From Salinarimonas sp. (GTDB lineage Bacteria; Pseudomonadota; Alphaproteobacteria; Rhizobiales; Beijerinckiaceae), in NCBI GenBank assembly GCA_020832565.1, contig JAFIEI010000001.1:1-64000 (forward strand): a stretch of 64,000 nt of DNA, written 5' to 3'. The stretch's first letter is position 1. The number at the start of each line of letters is the position of its first letter. The translations under genes were made by a program, and so were the position numbers. Below are positions 17,030 to 25,657 of this stretch, piece after piece. The notes under the pieces are model-generated. The model saw nothing but the letters and a program-made list of their open reading frames with translations, made no database searches and was not told where the DNA came from.

Positions 17030-18379
17030 TCAGCCTGCGCCGTCGTCATGGGCGCGCCGGATGCGGCGCACGAGCAGCGCGATCGCGATCAGGATGACCG
17101 GGATCGCCGCCGCCGTGACGATGGTAGGATCAACGGCATAGCCCGCATCGCTTGCGCCGGTGAGGCCGCGATGCAGGAGGCCGCTGATGTAATAGGTGAT
17201 CGCCGCGACGGAGAGCCCCTCGACTGTCTGCTGCAGGCGCAGTTGCGTGCGCGCCCGGGCATTCATCGTTTTGAGCAGATTGCTGTTCTGGCTCTCCAGC
17301 TCGACATCGACGCGCGCGCGCAGCAACTGCGCCGCGCGTGACAGCTTTCGCGAGAGATTGGCCTGGCGCTCTTCCGTCGACAGGCAGGTGCGGATGGCCG
17401 GTTGCAGGCGTCGGTCCAGAAAGGACGACCAGGAATCGTGGCCTGGAACGGGTTTCTCCGCGATCGCCTCCAGCCGCAGCCGCACCAGATCCCCGTAGGC
17501 GCGGGTGGCACCGAATCGATAGAGCGACCCCGCCGCGTCGCTTTCCAGCTCCGCCGCCAGCGCCGTCAGCGTGTCGAGCAGCCGGCGATTGTCGTTGAAG
17601 CCGGTGCTGCGGCGCATTTCTTCGAGCAGGCCGGGCAGGGTGGTCTCGATCCGCCGTAGCGTCGGCGCGAGCCCCTGCGCCTCGGGCAGGCCGAGCAATG
17701 TCATGGTGCGGTAGGTCTCGATCTCCAGAAGCCGCTGCACCAGCGCGCCGCCCTGACCGGGAGTGAGCCCGTGATCCTCGACGACGATGCGCACGAAACC
17801 ATGCGCGTCCGCCCGGAAGTCCGTGACGATCCGTGCGGCTCCGCCTTCGACATCGGCCATGGCGAGATTGGCCTCGCCGAAGATGCTCTTCAGATCTGCC
17901 GCTCCGCCATGCAGGTTGAGATCGATGGCGACCATGAGCAGCCCCGATCCGGATGCAGCATCCTCGGCTTGCAGGTCCTGCAGCCCCTCCATCACCCGCG
18001 CGAGCTTATCGGGCGCCGGTTCATGCGCGTCGGGCCCGCTGCCACCGCCGCCATTGCCGGGAAATTCCCAGGTATAGGTCGTGAACTCGCTGTGGCTCTC
18101 GAAACGAAGCGCTACGCCGGAGCATTGCGCGCGATGATGGCGCGCACTCTCGGCCGGCGCGGGAATGCCCCGGGCCTCACACCATGCGACGAGCCGCGCC
18201 CGCGCCCGGACTGCTGCCTCCTCGTCGGTCATGAAGGCGAGATGGATGACGCGATGGGGCGCCGATAGCGGCGCGAAGGGGCGCGCATGCATTTCCCCGA
18301 GCAGCCGCCCGCGCAGGGGGTGTTGCCTGAACTGCGGCATCAATGCCTCGTCGCAAACGTGTGCAGCATCATCGTTCAT
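17030..18379 (-). CDS. DUF3422 family membrane protein
   Basis: A 449-residue protein of the DUF3422 family, widespread in alphaproteobacteria and of unknown function. The N-terminal part shows the typical HPLRGRLLGEMHARPF and HLAFMTDE segments, and TTYTWEFPG near residue 90. A long helical part follows and a C-terminal pair of hydrophobic helices (SGLLHRGL and IVTAAAIPVILIAIALLV), so the protein is probably anchored with its bulk in the cytoplasm. ATG 18379 has GGAGG 7 bases upstream. It is convergent with sdhE, 10 bases apart. I can suggest no reaction for it. Confidence 0.88.
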   Translation of the reverse strand: MNDDAAHVCDEALMPQFRQHPLRGRLLGEMHARPFAPLSAPHRVIHLAFMTDEEAAVRARARLVAWCEARGIPAPAESARHHRAQCSGVALRFESHSEFTTYTWEFPGNGGGGSGPDAHEPAPDKLARVMEGLQDLQAEDAASGSGLLMVAIDLNLHGGAADLKSIFGEANLAMADVEGGAARIVTDFRADAHGFVRIVVEDHGLTPGQGGALVQRLLEIETYRTMTLLGLPEAQGLAPTLRRIETTLPGLLEEMRRSTGFNDNRRLLDTLTALAAELESDAAGSLYRFGATRAYGDLVRLRLEAIAEKPVPGHDSWSSFLDRRLQPAIRTCLSTEERQANLSRKLSRAAQLLRARVDVELESQNSNLLKTMNARARTQLRLQQTVEGLSVAAITYYISGLLHRGLTGASDAGYAVDPTIVTAAAIPVILIAIALLVRRIRRAHDDGAG

Positions 18380-18688
18380 CGCAATCACCTCCGGACGCGC
18401 AGAATGACCGAAAGCCGTGCCCGCGCCAATCATCCTCGGCCGGTCTGATGGCGGTGAAGGGCCCGCTCGGGTGTAGCGGGCCGATAATCGAACATTGGGC
18501 GGGCATCGGGGCTGCTCGGACGGTCTTCGCGGGGAAGGGACGGTCGAGCAATGATTTTGAATTTTTGTTTGTGGGAGAGATCATATATCTATCAATTGCT
18601 TTTTTTGCATTATGATGGTCGGACAGGGTGCGATGGTACCCGACTCCCATGCGCTGCACCCACCACATCAGACCGAGCTTTTGCCAGT
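18380..18688. other. Divergent intergenic region, AT-rich in 18548-18610
   Basis: About 309 bases between the DUF3422 and FkbM genes, with promoters expected for both. The stretch around 18548-18610 is clearly AT-rich against its surroundings, with T-runs and ATATATC. I see no gene and no perfect operator in it. Confidence 0.45.
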
Positions 18689-19516
18689 ATGTTCGATACC
18701 AAACCTTTCGGTACCTTCAAGCCAGTCGGCCCCGTTGCGCAAATCATCAAGGTCACGCGCCGTGCTTCGAACGCATGGCTATCGAAGCGTTTGGCCTTGT
18801 TGCTGCGGCGCGTCGCACTGAAGCTCCTGCGAGGCGCGCCGGTCGACATCGATGCTCTCGGTGCGCGCATGCGCCTGATGCCGTATAACAATGTCTGTGA
18901 AAAGCGTGTTCTGTTCACGCCGCAGCTCTTCGATCCGCTGGAGCGTGAAATCCTGGCTGAACGCATCCGCGATGGCTTCATCTTCATCGATATTGGCGCC
19001 AATGTTGGTACGTATTCGCTCTTCGTCGCTGCCCGCGCCGGGAAGGGAGCCCGAATACTGGCAGTGGAGCCGCAGCCGGATATCTACGACCGCCTCGTCT
19101 TCAACATACGCCAGAATCCCGGTACCGCCATCAAGGCCGTCGATTGTGCCGTTGCTGACAAGCCCGGCGAAGCAACGCTATTTCTCAACCCGCACAATTG
19201 CGGCGAATCGTCCTTGAAAATCATCGGATCCAGCCAGGCAGGCACGATCAAGGTCACGGCGACCACCCTGCTGGCGTTGATCGAATCCGAGGGCTTGGAT
19301 CGCGTCGATGCGTTGAAGCTCGATGTCGAGGGCGCCGAGGACATCATCCTAGAGCCGTTCCTGCGTGACGCCCCGCCGGAACTGTATCCGCAGATTATCA
19401 TCGTTGAGGATGGCTCCGAACGCTGGCAGATTGATCTGCCGCAACTTCTCGGCACATGCGGCTATGTTGAAGTGGCGCGCTCGCGCCTCAATCTGATTTA
19501 TGAGCGCAGTGGATGA
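18689..19516 (+). CDS. FkbM family SAM-dependent methyltransferase
   Basis: The 275-residue protein contains a class I methyltransferase core: motif I FIDIGANVGTYSLFVAA, the acidic ILAVEPQPDIYDRL strand that binds the SAM ribose, and the FkbM C-terminal segment LKLDVEGAEDIIL. FkbM enzymes usually O-methylate sugars of polysaccharides or polyketides. No glycan cluster lies nearby, so the substrate is open. The N-terminal 90 residues are basic and helical. The start ATG 18689 has only a weak ribosome-binding site. Its stop overlaps the start of the next gene (ATGA), which implies co-translation with the flavoprotein. Confidence 0.85.
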   Translation: MFDTKPFGTFKPVGPVAQIIKVTRRASNAWLSKRLALLLRRVALKLLRGAPVDIDALGARMRLMPYNNVCEKRVLFTPQLFDPLEREILAERIRDGFIFIDIGANVGTYSLFVAARAGKGARILAVEPQPDIYDRLVFNIRQNPGTAIKAVDCAVADKPGEATLFLNPHNCGESSLKIIGSSQAGTIKVTATTLLALIESEGLDRVDALKLDVEGAEDIILEPFLRDAPPELYPQIIIVEDGSERWQIDLPQLLGTCGYVEVARSRLNLIYERSG

Positions 19517-20766
19517 TGGTGATTCCGGAAGCCGCACGTTGCCGGAGTGTCGCCGTCATCGGCGCCGGTCCTGCCGGTTTGATGGCAGCGCAGGTGCTCG
19601 CGGAGCGTGGTCACGCGGTGGTGATATACGAGCGCATGCCGTCGCCCGCGCGCAAGTTCCTGCTCGCGGGGCGGGGCGGGCTCAACCTGACGCATAGCGA
19701 GCCGCACGACGCCTTCCTCACGCGCTATGGCGAGACGCCGGAACTGCTGGCAAAGGCGATCGCCGCGTTCACGCCGCAGCATCTGCGCGACTGGAGCGAT
19801 GCACTCGGCGAGCCGACCTTCGTCGGTTCGAGCGGGCGGGTGTTCCCGAAGAGCTTCAAGGCCTCGCCGCTGGCGCGCGCCTGGCTGGCGCGTCTGGCGC
19901 AGATGGGCGTCACCTTGAAGACACGCCATCGTTTCATCGGTTTCGACGGGCCTGACGGCATCCTCTTCGAGACGCCGGAAGGCGAGACACGCCTTCGCCC
20001 GGCAGCGACATTGCTCGCGCTGGGCGGCGCCTCCTGGGCGCGGCTCGGCTCCGACGGGGGCTGGACCGTGCCGCTCGGCGAAGCGGGCGTCGCGATCAAC
20101 CCGCTCGCGCCTTCCAATGTCGGCTGCGAGATCGCCTGGAGCGAGACGTTCCGCGAGCGCTTTGCCGGCGCGCCGCTCAAGCGTATCTCGCTTTCTTGCG
20201 GAGATATGGTCCAGCGCGGCGAGGCGGTGGTGACGCAGACCGGGCTCGAAGGCGGGGCGGTCTACGCGCTGTCGCGGCCGATGCGCGCGGGGCTGGCGGA
20301 GCATGGCAAGGCCGTACTCCTCGCCGATCTGCGGCCCGATCTGAGCGTGGACGAGATCGCGGCGAAGTTGACGCGTGCCGGCGAAGCCAAACGCAGCGAC
20401 ACGCTGACCAACCGGCTGCGCAAGGCGCTCGCCCTCGATCCCGTCGCGATCGGTCTTTTGCGCGAGGCGCATGGCGTCGATCTGCCGCGCGAGCCGCAGG
20501 CTCTGGCCGAGGCGATCAAGGCCGCGCCGCTCGACGTGCAGGGGCTGCGCCCGATCGACCGGGCGATTTCCAGCGCCGGCGGTATTCGTTTCGATGCGCT
20601 CGATGATGCTTTCATGCTGAAGGCACGCCCGGGGACCTTCGTCGCCGGGGAGATGCTGGACTGGGAAGCACCGACGGGCGGGTATCTGCTTCAGGCCTGT
20701 TTCGCTACAGGCGTCGCGGCGGGTGAGGGGATCGCGGCCTGGCTCGGCTCGCGCGAAAGCGCATGA
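19513..20766 (+). CDS. FAD-dependent HI0933-like flavoprotein (TIGR03862 type)
   Basis: A 417-residue flavoprotein. The dinucleotide-binding motif VIGAGPAGLMAAQVLAERG lies at residues 15-33, followed by the family signature SPARKFLLAGRGGLNLTH, a middle insert, and the C-terminal GTFVAGEMLDWEAPTGGYLLQACFATG segment that closes the FAD site. This matches the TIGR03862/HI0933 group of putative reductases; the physiological substrate is unknown. It overlaps the FkbM gene by four bases, with tandem ATGs at 19513 and 19516. Ndk follows after 86 bases. Confidence 0.88.
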   Translation: MMVIPEAARCRSVAVIGAGPAGLMAAQVLAERGHAVVIYERMPSPARKFLLAGRGGLNLTHSEPHDAFLTRYGETPELLAKAIAAFTPQHLRDWSDALGEPTFVGSSGRVFPKSFKASPLARAWLARLAQMGVTLKTRHRFIGFDGPDGILFETPEGETRLRPAATLLALGGASWARLGSDGGWTVPLGEAGVAINPLAPSNVGCEIAWSETFRERFAGAPLKRISLSCGDMVQRGEAVVTQTGLEGGAVYALSRPMRAGLAEHGKAVLLADLRPDLSVDEIAAKLTRAGEAKRSDTLTNRLRKALALDPVAIGLLREAHGVDLPREPQALAEAIKAAPLDVQGLRPIDRAISSAGGIRFDALDDAFMLKARPGTFVAGEMLDWEAPTGGYLLQACFATGVAAGEGIAAWLGSRESA

Positions 20767-20852
20767 AGGTCACCGATGGCGCTTGAGAGCAGGGGCTTGC
20801 CCCGCTATAAGCGCCGCACCATTTGCAACATTCCCAACAGAACGGATCTCCC

Positions 20853-21275
20853 ATGGCCATCGAGCGCACCTTCTCGATCATCAAGCCCGACGCGACCAAG
20901 CGCAACCTCACCGGCGCCATCAACGCCGTCTTCGAGGAAGCCGGCCTGCGTGTCGTCGCGCAGAAGCGCATCCTCATGACTACCGCCCAGGCGCAGGAAT
21001 TCTACGCCGTGCACAAGGAACGCCCGTTCTTCGGCGAACTGGTCGAATTCATGACCTCTGCGCCGGTCGTGGTGCAGGTGCTGGAGGGTGAGAACGCCGT
21101 CGCCAAGCATCGCGAAGTGATGGGCGCCACCAACCCGGCTGAAGCAGCCGAGGGCACCATTCGCAAGAAGTTCGCCCTCTCGGTCGGCGAAAACTCCGTC
21201 CACGGCTCCGATTCCGCCGAGAACGCCGCGATCGAAATCGCGCAGTTCTTCTCCGGCATCGAAATCGTCGGCTGA
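20853..21275 (+). CDS. ndk: Nucleoside diphosphate kinase
   Basis: Ndk exchanges phosphate between nucleoside tri- and diphosphates through a phospho-histidine. The 140-residue protein has every conserved site: K11 in IIKPDA, the Kpn loop, and the catalytic H117 in NSVHGSDS. The length is normal. ATG 20853 is used; an in-frame ATG at 20823 would add ten unlikely residues. A 9-bp hairpin follows the stop codon. Confidence 0.97.
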   Translation: MAIERTFSIIKPDATKRNLTGAINAVFEEAGLRVVAQKRILMTTAQAQEFYAVHKERPFFGELVEFMTSAPVVVQVLEGENAVAKHREVMGATNPAEAAEGTIRKKFALSVGENSVHGSDSAENAAIEIAQFFSGIEIVG

Positions 21276-21282
21276 TTTTCCC

Positions 21283-21316
21283 CCGGCCCGGATGCCGACT
21301 GCGTCAGCCGGGCCGG
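21283..21316 (+). terminator. Hairpin after ndk
   Basis: CCGGCCCGG at 21283-21291 pairs with CCGGGCCGG at 21308-21316 (9 bp, 16-base loop), 8 bases after the ndk stop. The following TTCGCTTCC is only weakly T-rich, so this is a probable but not textbook terminator. Confidence 0.5.
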
Positions 21317-21347
21317 TTCGCTTCCAGTATCGTATCGGAGAGACGCC

Positions 21348-21650
21348 ATGGAGACGCCCACTGTCGCGCTGCAGGTCTGGGTGCTCGGCGCCTTCGATCC
21401 GGTCCTGATCGCCATTGCCGTGTTTCTCGGCTGGAAGGCGGACCAATTCGCCAAGGTCTTCATCGCGGCGATCGCGGCCCTGCTGATCTCGGTGCCCGTC
21501 TCATGGGGCATCAACGCCCTCGGCCTGCCCTGGATCGCCCCTGTGGGCGGCGAGCAGCCGATGTTGCTGCAGGTTCGCACGTTCGGCGCCATCCTCTGGG
21601 CGAGCCTCGCCTTCTTCGCGCGGCGGCTGCGTGATCGCAAGAGCGACTGA
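21348..21650 (+). CDS. Small hypothetical membrane protein
   Basis: A 100-residue protein with three likely membrane helices (about 12-28, 36-58 and 78-92) and a basic C-terminal RRLRDRK tail, which predicts a cytoplasmic C terminus. A GGAGAGA ribosome-binding site precedes the ATG. I do not recognise a family. The codon pattern fits the host genome, which supports a real gene. Confidence 0.6.
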   Translation: METPTVALQVWVLGAFDPVLIAIAVFLGWKADQFAKVFIAAIAALLISVPVSWGINALGLPWIAPVGGEQPMLLQVRTFGAILWASLAFFARRLRDRKSD

Positions 21651-21660
21651 GGCGCCCCCT

Positions 21661-21945
21661 TTACTGCGCGTCGATCGTCGGCTCACCCGCCGGGAGCGTG
21701 CCATCCGTCGGGACATCGGCGATTTCGTTGGTGCCGCCGAGCAGGAAGACGCCTGTCAGGATGACGAGGGCGACACCGCCGAGAAACACCCACGCCCAGA
21801 GCGAGGACGTGCGGCGTGAGGGTTTGGGCGTGGGGCGCTGGTCGATCTCGTGGGGATCATGGCCGGGCTGCATCAGGTTCGGATTGCGGTGCGGCTCGTT
21901 CGGATTGTGCTCCATGGGCTGGTTTGCAGGGTCGCGCTGCGTCAT
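21661..21945 (-). CDS. Small single-pass membrane protein, unknown function
   Basis: A 94-residue protein: a hydrophilic N-terminal half rich in His, Pro and Asn, one membrane helix (about 49-69, [19 protein letters not shown]) and a short acidic tail, probably periplasmic. A good GGGAGG ribosome-binding site lies just upstream of ATG 21945. It is convergent with the previous gene (10 bases apart) and divergent from gatB. No family recognised. Confidence 0.6.
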   Translation of the reverse strand: MTQRDPANQPMEHNPNEPHRNPNLMQPGHDPHEIDQRPTPKPSRRTSSLWAWVFLGGVALVILTGVFLLGGTNEIADVPTDGTLPAGEPTIDAQ

Positions 21946-22109
21946 TGCGGGCCTCCCTTGTGGTTCGTGTGACCGGTTTCCACAACGTCAACGCATGCGG
22001 GGCCTTTCGGGTTGCAGCGGATTTCGGCAGGCGCGTTGCATGTCGAGTCTTGCAGAGCGAGCCGCAGGAGGCTAACCGGAAGCAGGTTGTTTCGAAGGAT
22101 GGATGTCTC

Positions 22110-23582
22110 ATGAACGCGCCGGTCGATCACAAGAAGCTCATCAAGGGCGCCACGGGTGATTGGGAAGTCGTCATCGGCATGGAGATCCATGCCCAGGTGA
22201 CGAGCAAGGCCAAGCTGTTTTCCGGCGCCGCGACCGCCTTCGGCGCGGAGCCCAATGCGCATGTCTCGCTGGTCGATGCCGCGATGCCGGGCATGCTGCC
22301 GGTGATCAATCGCGAATGCGTACGCCAGGCCGTGCGCACGGGGCTGGGGCTGAAGGCGCAGATCAACCTGCGCTCCGTCTTCGACCGCAAGAATTATTTC
22401 TACCCCGATCTGCCGCAGGGTTATCAGATCAGCCAGTACAAGTTTCCGATCGTCGGCGAGGGCGAGGTCATCGTCGACATGGCCGACGGCACGCAGATCC
22501 AGGTCGGGATCGAGCGGCTGCATCTCGAGCAGGATGCCGGCAAATCGATCCACGATCTGCATCCTTCCCAGAGCTTCGTCGACCTCAACCGCTCCGGCGT
22601 CGCGCTGATGGAGATTGTCTCCAAGCCCGATCTGCGCTCCTCGGAGGAGGCCAAGGCCTATGTGACCAAGCTGCGCACGATCCTGCGCTATCTCGGCACC
22701 TGCGACGGCGACATGGAGAAGGGCAACCTGCGCGCGGACGTGAACGTCTCCGTGCGCCGTCCCGGCGATCCGCTCGGCACGCGCTGCGAGATCAAGAACG
22801 TCAATTCGATCCGCTTCATCGGCCAGGCGATCGAGCACGAGGCGCGCCGGCAGATCGGCATCATCGAGGATGGCGGCACGATCGACCAGGAGACGCGGCT
22901 GTTCGATCCCGGCAAGGGCGAGACGCGCTCGATGCGCTCCAAGGAAGAGGCGCATGATTACCGCTACTTCCCCGATCCCGACCTGCTGCCGCTCGAATTC
23001 ACGCAGGATTTCGTCGACGAACTCGCAACGCATCTGCCGGAATTGCCCGACGAGAAGAAAGAGCGCTTCATCGCTGAATACGGCCTGTCGGTCTATGATG
23101 CGGGCGTGCTGATCGCCGAGCGTGAATCGGCGGATTTCTTCGAGCGCATCGCCAAGGGGCGCGACGGCAAGGCCGCGGCGAACTGGGTGATCAACGAGCT
23201 GTTCGGCCGCCTCAACAAGGAAGGCCTCGGCATCGAGGATTCACCCGTCTCCGCCGACCAGCTCGGCGGGATTGTCGATCTGATCGGCGAGGGCGTGATT
23301 TCCGGCAAGATCGCCAAGGACCTGTTCGAGATCGTCTGGAGCGAGGGCGGTGACCCGCGTGCCATCGTCGATGAGCGCGGCATGAAGCAGGTCACGGATA
23401 CCGGCGCCATCGAGAAGGCGGTGGACGAGGTGATCGCCGCCAATGCAGAGAAGGTCGAGCAGGTGAAGGAAAAGCCCTCGATGCTTGGCTGGTTCGTCGG
23501 CCAGGTAATGAAGTCGACCGGCGGCAAGGCCAATCCGCAGGCGGTGAACGCCATGCTCAAGGACAAGCTCGGCATCGAGTGA
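22110..23582 (+). CDS. gatB: Asp-tRNA(Asn)/Glu-tRNA(Gln) amidotransferase subunit B
   Basis: GatB binds the mischarged tRNA and phosphorylates Glu/Asp before GatA-derived ammonia amidates it. The 490-residue protein shows the [12 protein letters not shown] start, [19 protein letters not shown], the [10 protein letters not shown] segment, [16 protein letters not shown] and the [15 protein letters not shown] region, then the C-terminal helical and YqeY-like tail ([19 protein letters not shown]). ATG 22110 has GAAGGATGG upstream. GatC and gatA are not adjacent here. The stop is followed directly by a GNAT gene. Confidence 0.97.
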   Translation: MNAPVDHKKLIKGATGDWEVVIGMEIHAQVTSKAKLFSGAATAFGAEPNAHVSLVDAAMPGMLPVINRECVRQAVRTGLGLKAQINLRSVFDRKNYFYPDLPQGYQISQYKFPIVGEGEVIVDMADGTQIQVGIERLHLEQDAGKSIHDLHPSQSFVDLNRSGVALMEIVSKPDLRSSEEAKAYVTKLRTILRYLGTCDGDMEKGNLRADVNVSVRRPGDPLGTRCEIKNVNSIRFIGQAIEHEARRQIGIIEDGGTIDQETRLFDPGKGETRSMRSKEEAHDYRYFPDPDLLPLEFTQDFVDELATHLPELPDEKKERFIAEYGLSVYDAGVLIAERESADFFERIAKGRDGKAAANWVINELFGRLNKEGLGIEDSPVSADQLGGIVDLIGEGVISGKIAKDLFEIVWSEGGDPRAIVDERGMKQVTDTGAIEKAVDEVIAANAEKVEQVKEKPSMLGWFVGQVMKSTGGKANPQAVNAMLKDKLGIE

Positions 23583-23605
23583 GTTTGGCAACGAGTGAGT
23601 TCGCA

Positions 23606-24583
23606 ATGAGCGTGATCCGGCCCGTCGAGCCACGCGATATCGCAGCGGTCCGCGAGGCGCTCGTGGCGAGCTGGCATGCGACCTATGATCCGATTCTCGG
23701 GCCTCAGCGGGCGCGGGCGCTCACCGATGCATGGCATGCGCCGCAGACGCTTGCCGGTGAAATCGACCTGCCTGACGGTGCCTTTCTCCTCGCCGAGGAC
23801 GCGGGCAGGGTGGTCGGCTCGGCCTTCGCGAGGATCGACGATGCGGGTGGGGTTTGCCTGCGTCGGCTCTACCTTTTGCCGGAAGCGCAGGGAACCGGGC
23901 TCGGCACGCGACTTCTCGAAGAGACGCTTGCGCAGCTCGGGCCACGCGCGGCCTGGCTCGAGGTCGAGACGAGCAATCTTGCCGCCATGGGTTTCTACGC
24001 TTCGCGGGGCTTTGCCGCGCAGGGATTGCGCGAGACATGCGGCGGCAACGATCTCGCCTCGGCCCTCGTGATGCGCCGCCCACCCGGCCTGCGCCTGCGC
24101 CGGGCCGAGGATCGCGACGCGCAGGATCTGTTCGGCCTGGTCACGCTGTGCTTTGCGGAATATCCAGGCTGCTTCACCGATCCGCATGACGACATGCCCG
24201 ATCTCCTGCGCCCAGCGAGCGCCGCGCGGGAACGCGGCATGCATTTCCTCGTCGTCGAGGATGGGGTGGGCCGTGTCTGCGCCTGCATTGCGCTCGATTT
24301 CCCGCAAGCCGGCACCGCGGAGATCCACCGCCTCTATGTGCGCCCCGATTCCCGCCGCAACGGACTCGCCCGCCACCTCGTCGGCGTCACTGAGGCCCAT
24401 GCCCGCGCCGCCGGCGCCACCCGGGTCATCCTGTGGTCCGACACCCGCTTCGAGAACGCGCATGCGCTCTACGAAAAGCGCGGCTACGTGCGCGGTAGCG
24501 AGGCGCGGGAGCTGGGGGATGTATCGGGCTCGCGGGAGTGGTTTTTCGAGAGAGAGTTGTTGTCCTCTGTAAAATACATGTAA
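23606..24583 (+). CDS. Tandem GNAT N-acetyltransferase
   Basis: About 325 residues forming two GNAT domains. The first (about 1-165) has the acetyl-CoA loop YLLPEAQGTGLGTRLLEE; the second (about 170-320) has YVRPDSRRNGLARHLV and the closing YEKRGYVRG. Substrates cannot be read. The start is ambiguous: GTG 23579 overlaps the gatB stop, whereas ATG 23606 gives the expected beta-strand start VIRPVEPRD. The two are separated by an imperfect tandem duplication of GAGTGAGTT (23577-23585 and 23593-23601), so the coupling signal itself seems duplicated. Confidence 0.85.
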   Translation: MSVIRPVEPRDIAAVREALVASWHATYDPILGPQRARALTDAWHAPQTLAGEIDLPDGAFLLAEDAGRVVGSAFARIDDAGGVCLRRLYLLPEAQGTGLGTRLLEETLAQLGPRAAWLEVETSNLAAMGFYASRGFAAQGLRETCGGNDLASALVMRRPPGLRLRRAEDRDAQDLFGLVTLCFAEYPGCFTDPHDDMPDLLRPASAARERGMHFLVVEDGVGRVCACIALDFPQAGTAEIHRLYVRPDSRRNGLARHLVGVTEAHARAAGATRVILWSDTRFENAHALYEKRGYVRGSEARELGDVSGSREWFFERELLSSVKYM

Positions 24584-24656
24584 AAGTGGCCTGGTCGGAC
24601 GAATCGTGTTTTGGTGCTCGTGTGTTTCTGCGCGGGCAATGTGAGGCATCTTCACG

Positions 24657-25094
24657 ATGAAGAGGATCATTCTTGCGAGTACCCTTGCCGGGGCGCTCTA
24701 TATTATTGGATTTTTTGGAGCTCTTGTTGTGTTATTTCTTTTGGCTATTGGGTTTCTTTTAGAAAAAGCTTTATTTGGATTCATTTTTACTCTTCCATTT
24801 ATTTTTTGTATGTCGACATTTTATGGAGGATTTAATTCGGTTTATTTCACCAAGAAACTTATGACTGGATTAAGTCTGAAGAATTTGTTTTTCATATTTT
24901 TGTTCGTTTTTGCTGCAATTAGTTTAGTAGCCATATTCTATAATTCTTTTTTTGCGCTTCGACCGATTCGCAGCTTGGAGGCAACGATTTTCCTTGGCTC
25001 GGCTGCATTATTTTCCGTTCTTGGTGGTTTATTGGCTTGCAATGCGCACTCAGAAGCCAAGCCTGTAAGACAGCGTCCCATAATCCCGTTTTGA
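24657..25094 (+). CDS. AT-rich orphan membrane protein
   Basis: A 145-residue protein with four strongly hydrophobic segments (about 5-30, 35-55, 75-97 and 108-126), many Phe and Ile, and codons ending in A or T, unlike every neighbour. It is therefore probably acquired recently or belongs to a silenced islet. I do not recognise a family. It sits between gatB/GNAT and a chrA remnant. The ATG at 24657 has a weak ribosome-binding site. Expression is uncertain. Confidence 0.55.
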   Translation: MKRIILASTLAGALYIIGFFGALVVLFLLAIGFLLEKALFGFIFTLPFIFCMSTFYGGFNSVYFTKKLMTGLSLKNLFFIFLFVFAAISLVAIFYNSFFALRPIRSLEATIFLGSAALFSVLGGLLACNAHSEAKPVRQRPIIPF

Positions 25095-25251
25095 ACGATA
25101 TGCGCCCTCCGACATTCGGCTGAGACAAAACGCTTTCACAGTCACGCGCGATGATGCAAACGAGCAAGATGACTGATCGTCGGGACCCGGGTCTGCGCAA
25201 GTCGATCGATTGACAGGCCAATCGCGAAGATTCCGCGACTGAGAGCATGCG

Positions 25252-25494
25252 ATGCAAATCCGCCATTACCCCACGCTCGCAGAAGCGACACGGATCTGGG
25301 CTCGTATCGGCCTGTTGAGCTTCGGTGGCCCGGCCGGGCAGATAGCGCTGATGCATCGCATCCTCGTCGAGGAGCAGCGCTGGCTCGGCGAGAAGCGTTT
25401 CTTGCATGCTTTCAATTACTGCATGTTGCTGCCCGGCCCGGAGGGTATGCAGCTTGCCGTCTATATCGGCTGGCTTCGGTGCCGGTTTCGGTGA
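25252..25494 (+). pseudogene. Truncated chromate transporter (chrA) fragment
   Basis: The 80 residues match the very N terminus of ChrA-type chromate efflux proteins: [35 protein letters not shown] and [17 protein letters not shown] functional ChrA has about 400 residues and at least ten helices, so what remains cannot transport. The homology breaks off at YIGWL near 25478, after which the frame runs into an unrelated sequence. This is a deletion scar. Confidence 0.75.
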
Positions 25495-25648
25495 TGCTAT
25501 CATCGGGACGGGCGCCCCGGGGCTGCTTGCGGTTGAACTGGAAGCCACTGGCGAAGATGCCGAGACGGCGATTCATGACGCCGCGCGTGCCATTCTCGCG
25601 AAGCTGCCAACGGGAGCCGAACTACGCGCGCTTCGCCGCGCCACCTAA
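25495..25648 (+). pseudogene. Unidentified gene tail fused to the chrA remnant
   Basis: In a different frame from the chrA fragment, the sequence reads as about 50 well-ordered residues (DAIIGTGAPGLLAVELEA, then AARAILAKLPTGAELRALRR) with host-like codons and a stop at 25646-25648. It looks like the C-terminal end of a small soluble protein whose front was lost in the same deletion. I cannot name the family. Confidence 0.35.
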
Positions 25649-25657
25649 CCCCAGCCC

